Shown here: piece by piece, positions 16,279-25,733 of the stretch
How the letters are laid out: each line of letters opens with the position of its first letter
Numbering within the stretch: position 1 is the first letter of the stretch
Position numbers and translations under genes: made by a program
Notes under the pieces: generated by a model
Database searches by the model: none
Told to the model about the DNA's origin: nothing
The model's input: only the letters and a program-made list of their open reading frames with translations
Assembly (NCBI GenBank): GCA_902388495.1
Contig: CABMPP010000002.1
Span: forward strand, 124,001-188,000
From: an uncultured Bacteroides sp.
GTDB lineage: Bacteria > Bacteroidota > Bacteroidia > Bacteroidales > Bacteroidaceae
Reading direction: 5' to 3'
Length of the DNA stretch: 64,000 bases

Positions 16279-17664
16279 ATGAAGAACAAGAAAAGATGTT
16301 TAAAGGCATTTTGTTTGCTTGCTTTGCTTAGTTGTCTCATCGGCTGTAAAGACGATGATATAAAGAAAGATTCGACGGCATTCAATAACAATTTGCCTAT
16401 TGAGATTGTGGGTTTTGAACCACAAGAAGTGACTTCTCGTTCGCAATTTCTTATCTACGGGAAGAATTTCGGGAATGATCCCTCTTTAGTGAATCTGAAA
16501 TTAGGAGGGGTGGAAACAAAAGTGGTGAATTGTAACAACGAATGCCTCTATTGTATGATTCCGCGTAATTCGAACAGAGGAACTATTGAAATCTCTATTG
16601 GCGACCAGACTGCCATGGCCGAAGAAAGGTTCACTTACATTTCTAATACGCAGGTTACCACCTTGTGTGGCTATGTGGACGAGACAGGACGTTATGAAGT
16701 GAAGGATGGTTCGTTTGATGAATGTGGCATGAACAATCCCTCTTGGCTCAGTATTGACCCTAAAAATCCGAATCATATTTATATGATTGAAGAAGCGAAC
16801 AGCATTCGCTTGATAGATATGGAGAAAAAGGAGATGTCCACTGTAATAACGATAGGACAGATGAATATTACGAGTCCGCGTAATTTGAGCTGGAGTGTGA
16901 CCGGTGATACGCTGTTTGTGAACAACTGGGCAGACTGGGAAGCAGCCCCCATATCCATTACCATGCTTCTGCGGAAAGAAGATTTTAAAAAGCCACATGT
17001 ACTTCTTTCCGGTTGGAATCACGTTATATCAGTAAGTGTACATCCCCAAACCGGCGACATCTATTTTTGTCAAGAGTCTGATGGCGGCGTTTATCGCTAT
17101 ACCATGTCCACCGGAGAGGTGTCTCGAATGTTCACGGTGGGAGGATCCTGGATATGGATATATCCTTATTTCCACCCATCGGGCGATTTTGCCTATATCA
17201 TTCGCCCGCGTGATGGTGTTATCTTAAAATCACATTTCAATAGAGAAACCAAAGAATTGGAATACCCCTCTGTTTTTGCCGGAAACTGGAATTGGGGGCA
17301 TAAAGAGGGAGTAGGAACCAATGCCAGTTTGGGAGTTCTGTGGCAAGGAGCCTTTGTGGAAAACGACGAGTATGTAGTTCAACATAAAGAAGATACATTC
17401 GACTTCTATGTAGCTGATGGTGAATTATGGGGAACGCATCCGGGAGATTTGATATGGCGGATTTCTCCTACGGCAGAAGCAGTTCGTTATGCCGGTCGTG
17501 GAAGCACGGCAATGGATGGCAATCATTGGGGCTATGTAGACGGTGATTTGCTGAAGGAAGTCCGTTTCGATGGACCGCACAGCATTGCATACGATGAGGC
17601 AAATAAAATCTTCTACATCGGTGACCAATATAACCACCGTATTCGTCAGATCATTGTTGAATAA
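16279..17664 (+). CDS. IPT/TIG and NHL-repeat surface lipoprotein, first gene of the PUL1 operon
   Basis: The protein has 461 residues with lipobox Cys23 (CLIGC) followed by KDDD, an acidic pattern typical of surface-exported Bacteroides lipoproteins. Residues about 42-125 form an IPT/TIG immunoglobulin-like domain (PIEIVGFEPQEVTSRSQFLIYGKNFG). The remainder is a beta-propeller of NHL type; the last blade has GPHSIAYDEANKIFYIGDQYNHRIRQI. Proteins of this type in PULs are usually surface glycan-binding partners of SusC/D, and no enzyme motif is visible. It lies 18 bp upstream of susC, so it is part of the same operon. The upstream gap 16036-16278 shows no perfect TAnnTTTG box. Confidence 0.85.
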   Translation: MKNKKRCLKAFCLLALLSCLIGCKDDDIKKDSTAFNNNLPIEIVGFEPQEVTSRSQFLIYGKNFGNDPSLVNLKLGGVETKVVNCNNECLYCMIPRNSNRGTIEISIGDQTAMAEERFTYISNTQVTTLCGYVDETGRYEVKDGSFDECGMNNPSWLSIDPKNPNHIYMIEEANSIRLIDMEKKEMSTVITIGQMNITSPRNLSWSVTGDTLFVNNWADWEAAPISITMLLRKEDFKKPHVLLSGWNHVISVSVHPQTGDIYFCQESDGGVYRYTMSTGEVSRMFTVGGSWIWIYPYFHPSGDFAYIIRPRDGVILKSHFNRETKELEYPSVFAGNWNWGHKEGVGTNASLGVLWQGAFVENDEYVVQHKEDTFDFYVADGELWGTHPGDLIWRISPTAEAVRYAGRGSTAMDGNHWGYVDGDLLKEVRFDGPHSIAYDEANKIFYIGDQYNHRIRQIIVE

Positions 17665-17682
17665 TTAAATCTTATACAAATT

Positions 17683-20600
17683 ATGAAGCAAAAACTATGG
17701 GCTATCGTAACCTTCTTATATTGTTTTACGTTAGGTATAGCTGCCCAGCAAACTAATCAAAAACAGATTGTGGTATCCGGTGTGGTGACCGATACCAATA
17801 GAGAGCCATTGATTGGTGCCAATGTGACGGTGAAGAATGTGCCGGGATTGGGTGCCATCACCAATGTCGATGGTAAGTTCACCATCAAGATGCAACCCTA
17901 TAACCGTTTAGTGTTCTCGTACATAGGTTTTGAGACACAAGAAATCCTGGTAAAAGAAGAGCACACCATCAATGTGGTGATGCAGGAAAATACGGAAACG
18001 GCATTGGACGAGGTGGTGATTACCGCTACCGGTGCCCAGAAGAAACTGACTGTGACGGGCGCTGTCACCACCCTCAATGTGGATATGCTGAAGGCATCGC
18101 CTTCGGGCAGCATCTCCAACTCATTGGCAGGGAACGTGGCTGGTGTGATAGCCCGTCAGACCAGTGGCCAGCCGGGTAAGAATGTTTCTGAATTCTGGAT
18201 TCGCGGTATCTCTACCTTTGGAGCCGGTGCAGGTGCATTGGTGTTGGTAGACGGATTTGAACGCGACATGAACGAACTGAACTACGAAGACATTGAGTCG
18301 TTTACCGTACTGAAGGATGCTTCCGAAACTGCTATCTACGGTTCACGGGGTGCCAACGGCGTGGTTTTGATCACCACCCGCCGCGGTAAGGTGGATAAAA
18401 TCACCATTGATGCCAAAGTGGAAACCATGTATAACACCCGTACTATTACTCCCGACTTTGTAAACGGTATCACCTACGCCTATATGGCCAACGAGGCTCG
18501 TCGCACGCGTAACCTTGAACCGATTTATACTGGCAACGAACTGAAAATATTGGAACAGGGCCTCGACCCCGATTTGTTGCCCAATGTAGACTGGATGGAC
18601 GAATTGCTGAAAAAAAGTGCTATGAGCTATCGTGCCACGTTGAACCTGAGCGGTGGTGGACAGAATGCACGCTACTTTGTTTCCGCCAGTTACCTTGACG
18701 AAGGCGGTATGTACAAGGTGGACAAGTCCATGAAAGACTACAACACCAACAGTAATGCCAAGCGTTGGAACTACCGTATGAATGCGGACATTAATATCAC
18801 CAAGACCACACTCTTGCAGGTAGGCATCGGTGGAGCGTTGAAGAAGATGAACGAAAGTGGATTGACTTCCGACCAAATTTGGCAAAGCCTGATGTTCCAA
18901 ACTCCTACCAGTATGCCTAAGATGTATTCCAACGGCTATGTGCCTACTGATGCCAACGGTAACCTCAACCCCTGGGTAGCCTCCACTCAATGCGGGTACA
19001 ACGAACAGTGGTGGAACAACATCCAGACCAATGTTACGCTGAACCAAAAACTGGACTTCATCACCAAAGGTCTGAACTTCATAGGTCGTTTTGGCTTCGA
19101 CACGGATAACTACAATTTTATCCGTCGCTTTAAATGTCCGGAGCTGTGGAGTGCCGACCGCTATAGAAAGGATGACGGCTCCATCAATTTCAACCGTATA
19201 CAAAAAGAGCAGGTGATGGAACAGACTTCAGGCAATAGTGGTGAACGCAAGGAATATATTGAAGCGGAACTTCAGTATAACCGCAACTTCCAGAAACACA
19301 TGTTGAGCGGTACCTTGAAATTCTCGCAAGACTCCAAGGTGAGAACCCAAGAAATCGGTACGGAAATCGTAAACTCGCTTCCTTTCCGCCACATGGGATT
19401 GGCAGGTCGCATTGCATACAACTGGAATTATCGCTATTTCTTGAACTTCAACTTCGGCTATACGGGATCTGAGAATTTCGCTTCCGGTCATCAGTTTGGT
19501 TTCTTCCCCGCCTATTCGGCAGCTTGGAACATTGCCGAAGAACCCATTGTCAAGAAAAACCTGAAGTGGATGAATATGTTCAAAGTGCGTTATTCATGGG
19601 GTAAGGTAGGTAATGACAAAATGTACGAAGCCGATGGCACTCAAATACGTTTCCCATATCTCTACACCATAGGTTATGGCGGCATTCCCAATCTTTGGGG
19701 AGATAATAACGGATATTATTCTGCACTGGGAGGATATAACTGGGCGGATTATGGCTATGGAAGTCCTGGCACCACCATTTTCCAAGGTTTGCGCTACACC
19801 TCGTATGCCAATCCGGGTGTGACTTGGGAAATCGCCTCCAAGCACGATGTCGGTTTGGACATGAGCATCTTTGATGACAAATTTATGCTGACTGTGGATT
19901 ATTTCCACGAAAACCGTAAAGGCATCTTCATGTATCGTAACTTCCTGCCCGCTACAGCAGGCATTGAGGGAGGTATGACCAACCCTCGGGCCAATGTAGG
20001 TGAAGTTCTTTCACAAGGTGTGGACGGAAACTTGACCTACAAGCAACAGATAGGAAAAGTGACTTTGACCGCTCGTGCCAACGCCACCCTCTCCAAAAAT
20101 GAAGTGAAGGAAAAGGATGAACAAGAGAATATCTATCCCTATTTGATGGAGCGCGGTTATCGCGTGAATCAAGCTAAAGGGCTCGTGGCACTGGGCTTGT
20201 TCAAGGACTACGACGACATTCGCAACAGTCCTAAGCAGACCTTCGGCGACTATATGCCGGGTGACATCAAATATAAGGACATCAATGGCGATGGCATCAT
20301 CAATGATCTAGATCAAGTAGCTGTGGGTGCCACTACCGTGCCCAACTTGATTTACGGTATGGGTGTTTCCGCACAATGGAAGGGTTTAGACGTGAATGTA
20401 CACTTTCAAGGAGCCGGAAAATCTTCATTCTTCATCAATGGTGAGGGTGTACGTCCATTTGCCAGCGGAAACCGTGGTAACTTCTATAAAGAGGTTATAG
20501 CCCACCGTTGGATTTCGAGAGAAGAATCGGGGACGGAGGCTACAGAAGACCCTAATGCCCAATATCCGCGTTTGAGCTATGGTTACAACAACAATAACAA

Positions 20601-20847
20601 CCGCAACTCTTCTTATTGGTTGCGCAACGGCTCTTACCTGCGCCTCAAAACGTTGGAAGTGGGTTATACGCTTCCCAAGAAATTGACAAACAGAATACAC
20701 TTCAACAACATCCGTATCTATGTGATTGGCACCAATCTACTCACTTGGTCCAAATTCAAGATGTGGGATCCGGAGATGAACAGTAGCAACGGTGCGGCCT
20801 ATCCGTTGGCCAAATCTGTTACTATGGGATTAAATGTTAACTTATAA
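17683..20847 (+). CDS. SusC-like TonB-dependent outer-membrane transporter (PUL1)
   Basis: The protein has 1054 residues. A signal peptide is followed by a CarboxypepD_reg-like domain (VVSGVVTDTNREPLIGANV, about residues 28-105), a TonB box/plug (LDEVVITATGAQKK; FWIRGISTFGAGAGALVLVDG; IYGSRGANGVVLITTRRG) and a 22-strand-type barrel to the C-terminus. The length and the order of domains are standard for SusC. It would import oligosaccharides across the outer membrane together with the SusD-like protein encoded 12 bp downstream. The C-terminal residue is Leu instead of the usual Phe, a minor departure from the barrel-assembly signature. Confidence 0.96.
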   Translation: MKQKLWAIVTFLYCFTLGIAAQQTNQKQIVVSGVVTDTNREPLIGANVTVKNVPGLGAITNVDGKFTIKMQPYNRLVFSYIGFETQEILVKEEHTINVVMQENTETALDEVVITATGAQKKLTVTGAVTTLNVDMLKASPSGSISNSLAGNVAGVIARQTSGQPGKNVSEFWIRGISTFGAGAGALVLVDGFERDMNELNYEDIESFTVLKDASETAIYGSRGANGVVLITTRRGKVDKITIDAKVETMYNTRTITPDFVNGITYAYMANEARRTRNLEPIYTGNELKILEQGLDPDLLPNVDWMDELLKKSAMSYRATLNLSGGGQNARYFVSASYLDEGGMYKVDKSMKDYNTNSNAKRWNYRMNADINITKTTLLQVGIGGALKKMNESGLTSDQIWQSLMFQTPTSMPKMYSNGYVPTDANGNLNPWVASTQCGYNEQWWNNIQTNVTLNQKLDFITKGLNFIGRFGFDTDNYNFIRRFKCPELWSADRYRKDDGSINFNRIQKEQVMEQTSGNSGERKEYIEAELQYNRNFQKHMLSGTLKFSQDSKVRTQEIGTEIVNSLPFRHMGLAGRIAYNWNYRYFLNFNFGYTGSENFASGHQFGFFPAYSAAWNIAEEPIVKKNLKWMNMFKVRYSWGKVGNDKMYEADGTQIRFPYLYTIGYGGIPNLWGDNNGYYSALGGYNWADYGYGSPGTTIFQGLRYTSYANPGVTWEIASKHDVGLDMSIFDDKFMLTVDYFHENRKGIFMYRNFLPATAGIEGGMTNPRANVGEVLSQGVDGNLTYKQQIGKVTLTARANATLSKNEVKEKDEQENIYPYLMERGYRVNQAKGLVALGLFKDYDDIRNSPKQTFGDYMPGDIKYKDINGDGIINDLDQVAVGATTVPNLIYGMGVSAQWKGLDVNVHFQGAGKSSFFINGEGVRPFASGNRGNFYKEVIAHRWISREESGTEATEDPNAQYPRLSYGYNNNNNRNSSYWLRNGSYLRLKTLEVGYTLPKKLTNRIHFNNIRIYVIGTNLLTWSKFKMWDPEMNSSNGAAYPLAKSVTMGLNVNL

Positions 20848-20859
20848 CAAGATAGAAAT

Positions 20860-22962
20860 ATGAAATGGTTATATAATACAGCTATCACACTCTTTGCTGC
20901 GGGATGCCTCACAGCATGTAGTGATTATTTGGAGGTGGATTCCAACTTCAAAGACCGCCTGACAATAGAAAAAGTATTTACCGACAGAGATTATACGGAT
21001 GCATGGCTTTCCAATACCTATTCTTTTCTGCGAGGTCAGAATCAGGATATAGGTGGTAAAGAGACCGTACCGACAAACTTTGCCGATGACATCTATTGGG
21101 CAGACTGGAATGACCTGGGAAATGGTAAGAACACCAATGGCAGTTATTATTCTTATTTCCGAAATGTGCAATACGACGAAAATTGGTATAACGACACCTA
21201 CAAGTCAAGTTACTTGGGTATAAACAAAGCTTGTGTTTTTCTCAACAATATCCACATGAACCAGCAACTCACAGAAGAGGAACGTGCCGACTATGCAGCA
21301 CAGGCTCGCTTTGTACGCGCCTATTACTACTGGCTGCTGTTGCGTAAATACGGTCCCATTCCCTTGATTCCCGATGAAGGAGAAGACTATATGCAGGACT
21401 ATGACGGCTTAGCTCGTCCGCGCAACACCTACGATGAGTGTGTGGAATACATCACTACTGAACTGGTTAAAGCGGCGCAAGACCTTCCGTTGGAGCGTGG
21501 AACCAACAACATCGCACGCCCCACCCGTGGAGCTGCGTTGGCCGCCCGCGCCAAAGTTCTCTTGTATGCCGCCAGTCCGTTGATGAACGGCAATACTGAT
21601 GCATACGCCAATCTACTGGTAGACGACAAGGGCAACCGCCTGCTATCTGCCGAATATGATGAAGAAAAATGGGCAAAAGCAGCCGCTGCTGCTCGCGACG
21701 TAATGGAACTGCCGGGAAGCAACAACGGTCGTCGCTATCAGTTGTACGTGAAGAGCCGTACAACAAGTGGCGGAACGGAAGAGTATCCGGAAACGATTGA
21801 ACCGTATAAAGATGGAAATTTCTCCGAAAAAAGCTGGCCGTATGGATATGCCGACATTGATCCGTTTGAGTCCTATCGCTCGGTGTTCAATGGTGAACTC
21901 TCTGCTTCTGAAAATCCGGAGCTGATCTTTTCACGTGTGGATAATATTACGGTGGATAACAATTCGGGAGGAATCACTTCACCGGATGGCATTGCAAACA
22001 TGGTACTCCACCAATTGCCCACCGTGGCGGGAGGATGGAACATGCACGGAATGACCCAAAAGCAGTGTGACGCCTATTATATGAACGACGGTAAGGATTG
22101 TCCGGGCAAGGATAAAGAGATAGGAAGAGGGGACGGCAGCAATCGACTGACCGGCTATGTGACTCCCGATGATGTGAATGCCGGCCTATACAAGCCTTTG
22201 CGTGCGGGTGTGTCTTTGCAATACGCCAACCGTGAACCTCGTTTTTACGCATCAGTAGGTTTCAATGGCAGCGTATGGAACATGACCTCATTTGGTAACA
22301 AGCAGGGAGCTGCCCAACCTAATCAGCAAGTGTGGTACTACCGTGGAACTTCGGAAGGATACAACGGTCAGAATCGCATATTTACAGGCATCGGTATCAA
22401 GAAGTATGTGAATCCTTATGATGCCAAATATCAGAATGAGCTTTTATACAGACCGAAGGCAGAGCCGGCCATTCGCTATGCGGAAATTCTGCTGATTTAT
22501 GCCGAGGCATTGAATGAACTGGAAAAAGGCTACGAAATTCCCTCATGGGATGGCAGTACCACCTACGCCATTCGTCGCGATGTGGACGAGATAAAAAAAG
22601 GCATTCAGCCTATCCGCATCCGTGCCGGTGTGCCCGACTATTCATCTGCCGAATATCAGGACAAAGAGCTATTCCGAAAGAAACTGAAACGCGAACGTCA
22701 GATAGAGTTGATGGGCGAGAATCATCGCTATTATGACTTGAGACGCTGGAAGACAGATGCCGTAACAGAGGAGGAAACGTTGATTTACGGATGTAACATG
22801 CTGATGGATGAAGGGCACAAAGATCTATTCCATACACCGGTGCCCATCATGTCATTACCGGTTCGCTTTGTGGAGAAGAGCTATTTCTGGCCGTTTAGTC
22901 ACGAGCAATTGCAACGCAACAAACGTCTGACTCAAAATCCAGGATGGACTTATTATGATTAA
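20860..22962 (+). CDS. SusD-like glycan-binding lipoprotein (PUL1)
   Basis: The protein has 700 residues, somewhat longer than most SusD proteins. Lipobox Cys20 (CLTAC) is followed by SDYLEVD. SusD features are the N-terminal helix region, the TPR segment QARFVRAYYYWLLLRKYGPIPLIPD, and a C-terminal RagB/SusD domain with ALNELEKGYE, KLKRERQIELMGENHRYYDL and the typical end TQNPGWTYYD. It caps the SusC barrel at the cell surface and binds glycan. Its stop codon slightly overlaps a possible upstream start of the next gene (ATGATTAA at 22955). Confidence 0.95.
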   Translation: MKWLYNTAITLFAAGCLTACSDYLEVDSNFKDRLTIEKVFTDRDYTDAWLSNTYSFLRGQNQDIGGKETVPTNFADDIYWADWNDLGNGKNTNGSYYSYFRNVQYDENWYNDTYKSSYLGINKACVFLNNIHMNQQLTEEERADYAAQARFVRAYYYWLLLRKYGPIPLIPDEGEDYMQDYDGLARPRNTYDECVEYITTELVKAAQDLPLERGTNNIARPTRGAALAARAKVLLYAASPLMNGNTDAYANLLVDDKGNRLLSAEYDEEKWAKAAAAARDVMELPGSNNGRRYQLYVKSRTTSGGTEEYPETIEPYKDGNFSEKSWPYGYADIDPFESYRSVFNGELSASENPELIFSRVDNITVDNNSGGITSPDGIANMVLHQLPTVAGGWNMHGMTQKQCDAYYMNDGKDCPGKDKEIGRGDGSNRLTGYVTPDDVNAGLYKPLRAGVSLQYANREPRFYASVGFNGSVWNMTSFGNKQGAAQPNQQVWYYRGTSEGYNGQNRIFTGIGIKKYVNPYDAKYQNELLYRPKAEPAIRYAEILLIYAEALNELEKGYEIPSWDGSTTYAIRRDVDEIKKGIQPIRIRAGVPDYSSAEYQDKELFRKKLKRERQIELMGENHRYYDLRRWKTDAVTEEETLIYGCNMLMDEGHKDLFHTPVPIMSLPVRFVEKSYFWPFSHEQLQRNKRLTQNPGWTYYD

Positions 22963-22981
22963 TCTTAATATAAGAACGAAT

Positions 22982-23968
22982 ATGAAGAACAGAATATATT
23001 ATCCGTTATTCGCTGTGTTGCTGCTCTTGGTGGGCACGGCTTGTAATGATGAATGGACCGATGAACAATATGAACATTACGTTTCGTTCAAGGCTCCGAT
23101 GGACTATGCGAGAGGCGTAACCGATATTTATGTGAAATACAAGCCGGATGGTGCGGTGACCTACAAGCTACCGGTCATCATGAGCGGTTCCACCCTGCCC
23201 GGACACGACACGGAAGTGCAGGTAGCGATAGACTCGGACACACTGAAAAACATAAACTGGGAGTATTTCCACAATCGCACGGACTTATACTACAAGGAGC
23301 TTACCGACAATTACTACGACATGGATTGCATGAGCGTGATGATTCCGGCCGGTGAGTGCATGGGGCTGTTGGATATCAATTTCAAATTGGGCGGCATAGA
23401 CCTGGTGGACAAATGGGTACTTCCGCTTACAATTAAAGACAGCCCCACGGGTCAGTACACACCTCATCCCCGAAAGAACTACAAGAAAGCGTTGCTGCGG
23501 GTCATTCCTTTCAACGATTATTCCGGAACCTATTCAACCACCACCATGGAAGTGGGTTTTGCCGATGGAGGCACCAAGATGTCATCCAGTACACGCACGG
23601 CATTTGTGGTAGACGAGCATTCCGTATTCTTCTATGCAGGTTTGATAAATGAGGAAGAGTTGGATCGTGGAAAGTATAAGATTGTCTTCAGACTGAACGA
23701 TGATGGCACAGTTGCGCTTTTTGCACCGGATAAAGATATTCATTTCAGTTCCTTGCGAAATCCGACATGGAAATTGACGGAAAGAATGGACGTATCGTTA
23801 CCATATCTGAAGCACAAGACGATTACAATAGAGAATTTTAAATATGAATTCGATGATGTCACTTCCGTTCCGGGTACTCCTATCAAATACGTGGTCGAAG
23901 GAACCGTGAATATGGAACGCAAAATCAACATTCAGATTCCGGATGAAGATCAGGCCATCGAATGGTGA
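22982..23968 (+). CDS. DUF1735/DUF4361-type PUL lipoprotein
   Basis: The protein has 328 residues from MKNRIYYPLFAVLLLL, with lipobox Cys21 (GTAC). An N-terminal beta-sandwich (about residues 30-160, YVSFKAPMDYARGVTDIYVKY...) resembles DUF1735. The second half (about 165-328, beginning FNDYSGTYSTTTMEV) resembles DUF4361. Such proteins follow susD in many PULs and are thought to be surface glycan-binding proteins; no enzyme motif is visible. The start at 22982 was chosen because it begins the signal peptide; an in-frame ATG at 22955 overlaps the susD stop. A long inverted repeat follows the stop by 8 bp. Confidence 0.85.
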   Translation: MKNRIYYPLFAVLLLLVGTACNDEWTDEQYEHYVSFKAPMDYARGVTDIYVKYKPDGAVTYKLPVIMSGSTLPGHDTEVQVAIDSDTLKNINWEYFHNRTDLYYKELTDNYYDMDCMSVMIPAGECMGLLDINFKLGGIDLVDKWVLPLTIKDSPTGQYTPHPRKNYKKALLRVIPFNDYSGTYSTTTMEVGFADGGTKMSSSTRTAFVVDEHSVFFYAGLINEEELDRGKYKIVFRLNDDGTVALFAPDKDIHFSSLRNPTWKLTERMDVSLPYLKHKTITIENFKYEFDDVTSVPGTPIKYVVEGTVNMERKINIQIPDEDQAIEW

Positions 23969-23976
23969 TGAATGAT

Positions 23977-24040
23977 TTTTCAGATACGGATAAGGCGGAT
24001 AAGACAGATAAAAGAATCCGCTTTATCCTGCGTCTGAAAA
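23977..24040. terminator. inverted repeat between PUL1 genes (terminator or attenuator)
   Basis: Arms of 24-25 bp (23977-24000, TTTTCAGATACGGATAAGG..., and 24016-24040) pair with a few mismatches. Each end carries a run of T or A, so a transcript in either direction would end in U residues. It lies 8 bp after the DUF4361-type gene and 52 bp before the beta-helix gene, so it may reduce expression of the downstream enzyme genes. Confidence 0.6.
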
Positions 24041-24092
24041 GTCAATCATGAGTTATTAATTCAAAACAACTTTTAATTGATAAATGGAAGAA

Positions 24093-25667
24093 ATGAAGAA
24101 ATTCAGCTTGTTGTTCATCGGCTTATTCGCCGTAGTTTCCCTATGGGCGTGCAGCAAAGAGGATTCATTGCCCGATGTCGCCGGCGTTGAAATCCCTGAA
24201 GATAGAAAGAATGAAGATATTGTGTCAGTCATTGATTATGGCGTCAAGAATGATGGCTCCCTCATAGGCTCCAAACTGAACGATTTAGTCAGTCAATCCT
24301 ACGGGAAAACGCTCTTTTTCCCCGCCGGAACCTATAACCTGACAGAACCCATCGTGTTGCCATTGGAATACACCAAGAATGTAAACCTTCTGTTCGACAA
24401 GAACGCAACCGTCAAATGCGATGTCCATTTGGATGCGCTGATCAAAGTCGGCTATTCCGAAATCTATTTCACAGACGTTACCCATCGCCGCTTTTCCTAC
24501 ATCGAAGGAGGAATTCTGGATTGCTACAATGCCGACAACGGTATCCTGCTTAACGGTAGAAAGCAGTTGGTGCAGATACGCACCATGAGTTTGGTGCGAG
24601 GACGAAACACGCACATACGCATACATATACCGGAGGAAATTGAAGCTTGGGGATATGGCAGTTCGGATACCAAAATAGACAATGTGACCATTATGGGTAT
24701 TTCATCAAATGATGACGTATACGGTATCTATATAGACCGGGATTGTAATGATTGCAAAATCTCAGACACCTTTATCTATGCCACAAAAGAAGCCTTTGTG
24801 ACGAAATCGGCCGGCCATATATTGAACAACATACACATCCTGTCCTGGGACACTACCGGAGGCACCCATCTTGAGGATGGCAAGAACTATTATTCTACGA
24901 TTGGAATCCACGTAGCTTGCAGTGGCTTCTTTGCATTCAATCAAGTCTATTACGATACGATTGAAAGGGGAATCGTAGTAGACAAAGGATGCAATCCCGA
25001 TTTGATGCTGGACCAACAAATATACTTCTCCTATATAGATAATTTTGGTAAGAATTTTGTCCAAGCAGAAGGCAACAATCCGGATATGAAGGTGAAATTG
25101 TCTAATTCTACTTTTACCCTGTTGAATAGCAATTTTAAGATCTTGGATTGCCCTGCCGACTTGGTGGGATGGGATATTACGGATAAATTCTCTTTCTTGA
25201 ATTGTGTCGTTACGAATTCATGGCGTTTGAATCCTTATGAAACGACTTTGCTGCAGAGACTCAGAGGCGTAACTTCTGATGGAATTATATGGTCAAATCT
25301 AACTGATTACGACACCAATTGGACTGTATTGGGAGCAGTTGTATCTTCTCCAATGCGCAATTCCCTTGAGATAGATTTAGCTGATAATTTGACTGCTAAA
25401 CTTAATTTCTTGTTTAAAGGCACTGAACCTCTTTTACAAGATTATGAAGTGCGTGGAGAGGGAGCGGAAAATATAGAGCTTGGATATGCCGTTTCCGGTC
25501 ACTTCTGTGTATTACTGTTCAGGACGAAGAAGAAGGCTTCTTACAATCCTAACATCTACGACATTTTGGGTGCCGGGCGTTTTATGCCTACTCCTTATAA
25601 AGGCATAAAATATACGCCTGCCGATTATGGGGTAAGCGATTCGGACATCAAGGTTTGGTCTCGTTGA
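24093..25667 (+). CDS. right-handed beta-helix (pectate-lyase-like) lipoprotein
   Basis: The protein has 524 residues from MKKFSLLFIGLF, with lipobox Cys20 (LWAC) and then SKED. After a short linker comes the opening motif of the pectate-lyase-like superfamily, VSVIDYGVKNDGSLIG (about residues 45-60), then GKTLFFPAGTYNLTEPIVLP. Successive short strands and turns of a beta-helix follow (about 80-420), with runs such as NVTIMGISSNDDVYGIYID and CNDCKISDTFIYA. I see no established catalytic set, so it could be a lyase, a hydrolase or a binding protein. An in-frame ATG at 24084 gives three extra residues. It is followed 66 bp later by the GH2 gene and is probably co-transcribed with it. Confidence 0.75.
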   Translation: MKKFSLLFIGLFAVVSLWACSKEDSLPDVAGVEIPEDRKNEDIVSVIDYGVKNDGSLIGSKLNDLVSQSYGKTLFFPAGTYNLTEPIVLPLEYTKNVNLLFDKNATVKCDVHLDALIKVGYSEIYFTDVTHRRFSYIEGGILDCYNADNGILLNGRKQLVQIRTMSLVRGRNTHIRIHIPEEIEAWGYGSSDTKIDNVTIMGISSNDDVYGIYIDRDCNDCKISDTFIYATKEAFVTKSAGHILNNIHILSWDTTGGTHLEDGKNYYSTIGIHVACSGFFAFNQVYYDTIERGIVVDKGCNPDLMLDQQIYFSYIDNFGKNFVQAEGNNPDMKVKLSNSTFTLLNSNFKILDCPADLVGWDITDKFSFLNCVVTNSWRLNPYETTLLQRLRGVTSDGIIWSNLTDYDTNWTVLGAVVSSPMRNSLEIDLADNLTAKLNFLFKGTEPLLQDYEVRGEGAENIELGYAVSGHFCVLLFRTKKKASYNPNIYDILGAGRFMPTPYKGIKYTPADYGVSDSDIKVWSR

Positions 25668-25733
25668 TTTAGACCGTAAGGAAGTTTATTTGAATTTGAA
25701 ATAGGTATCACAATACATCATTAATCAATACAC

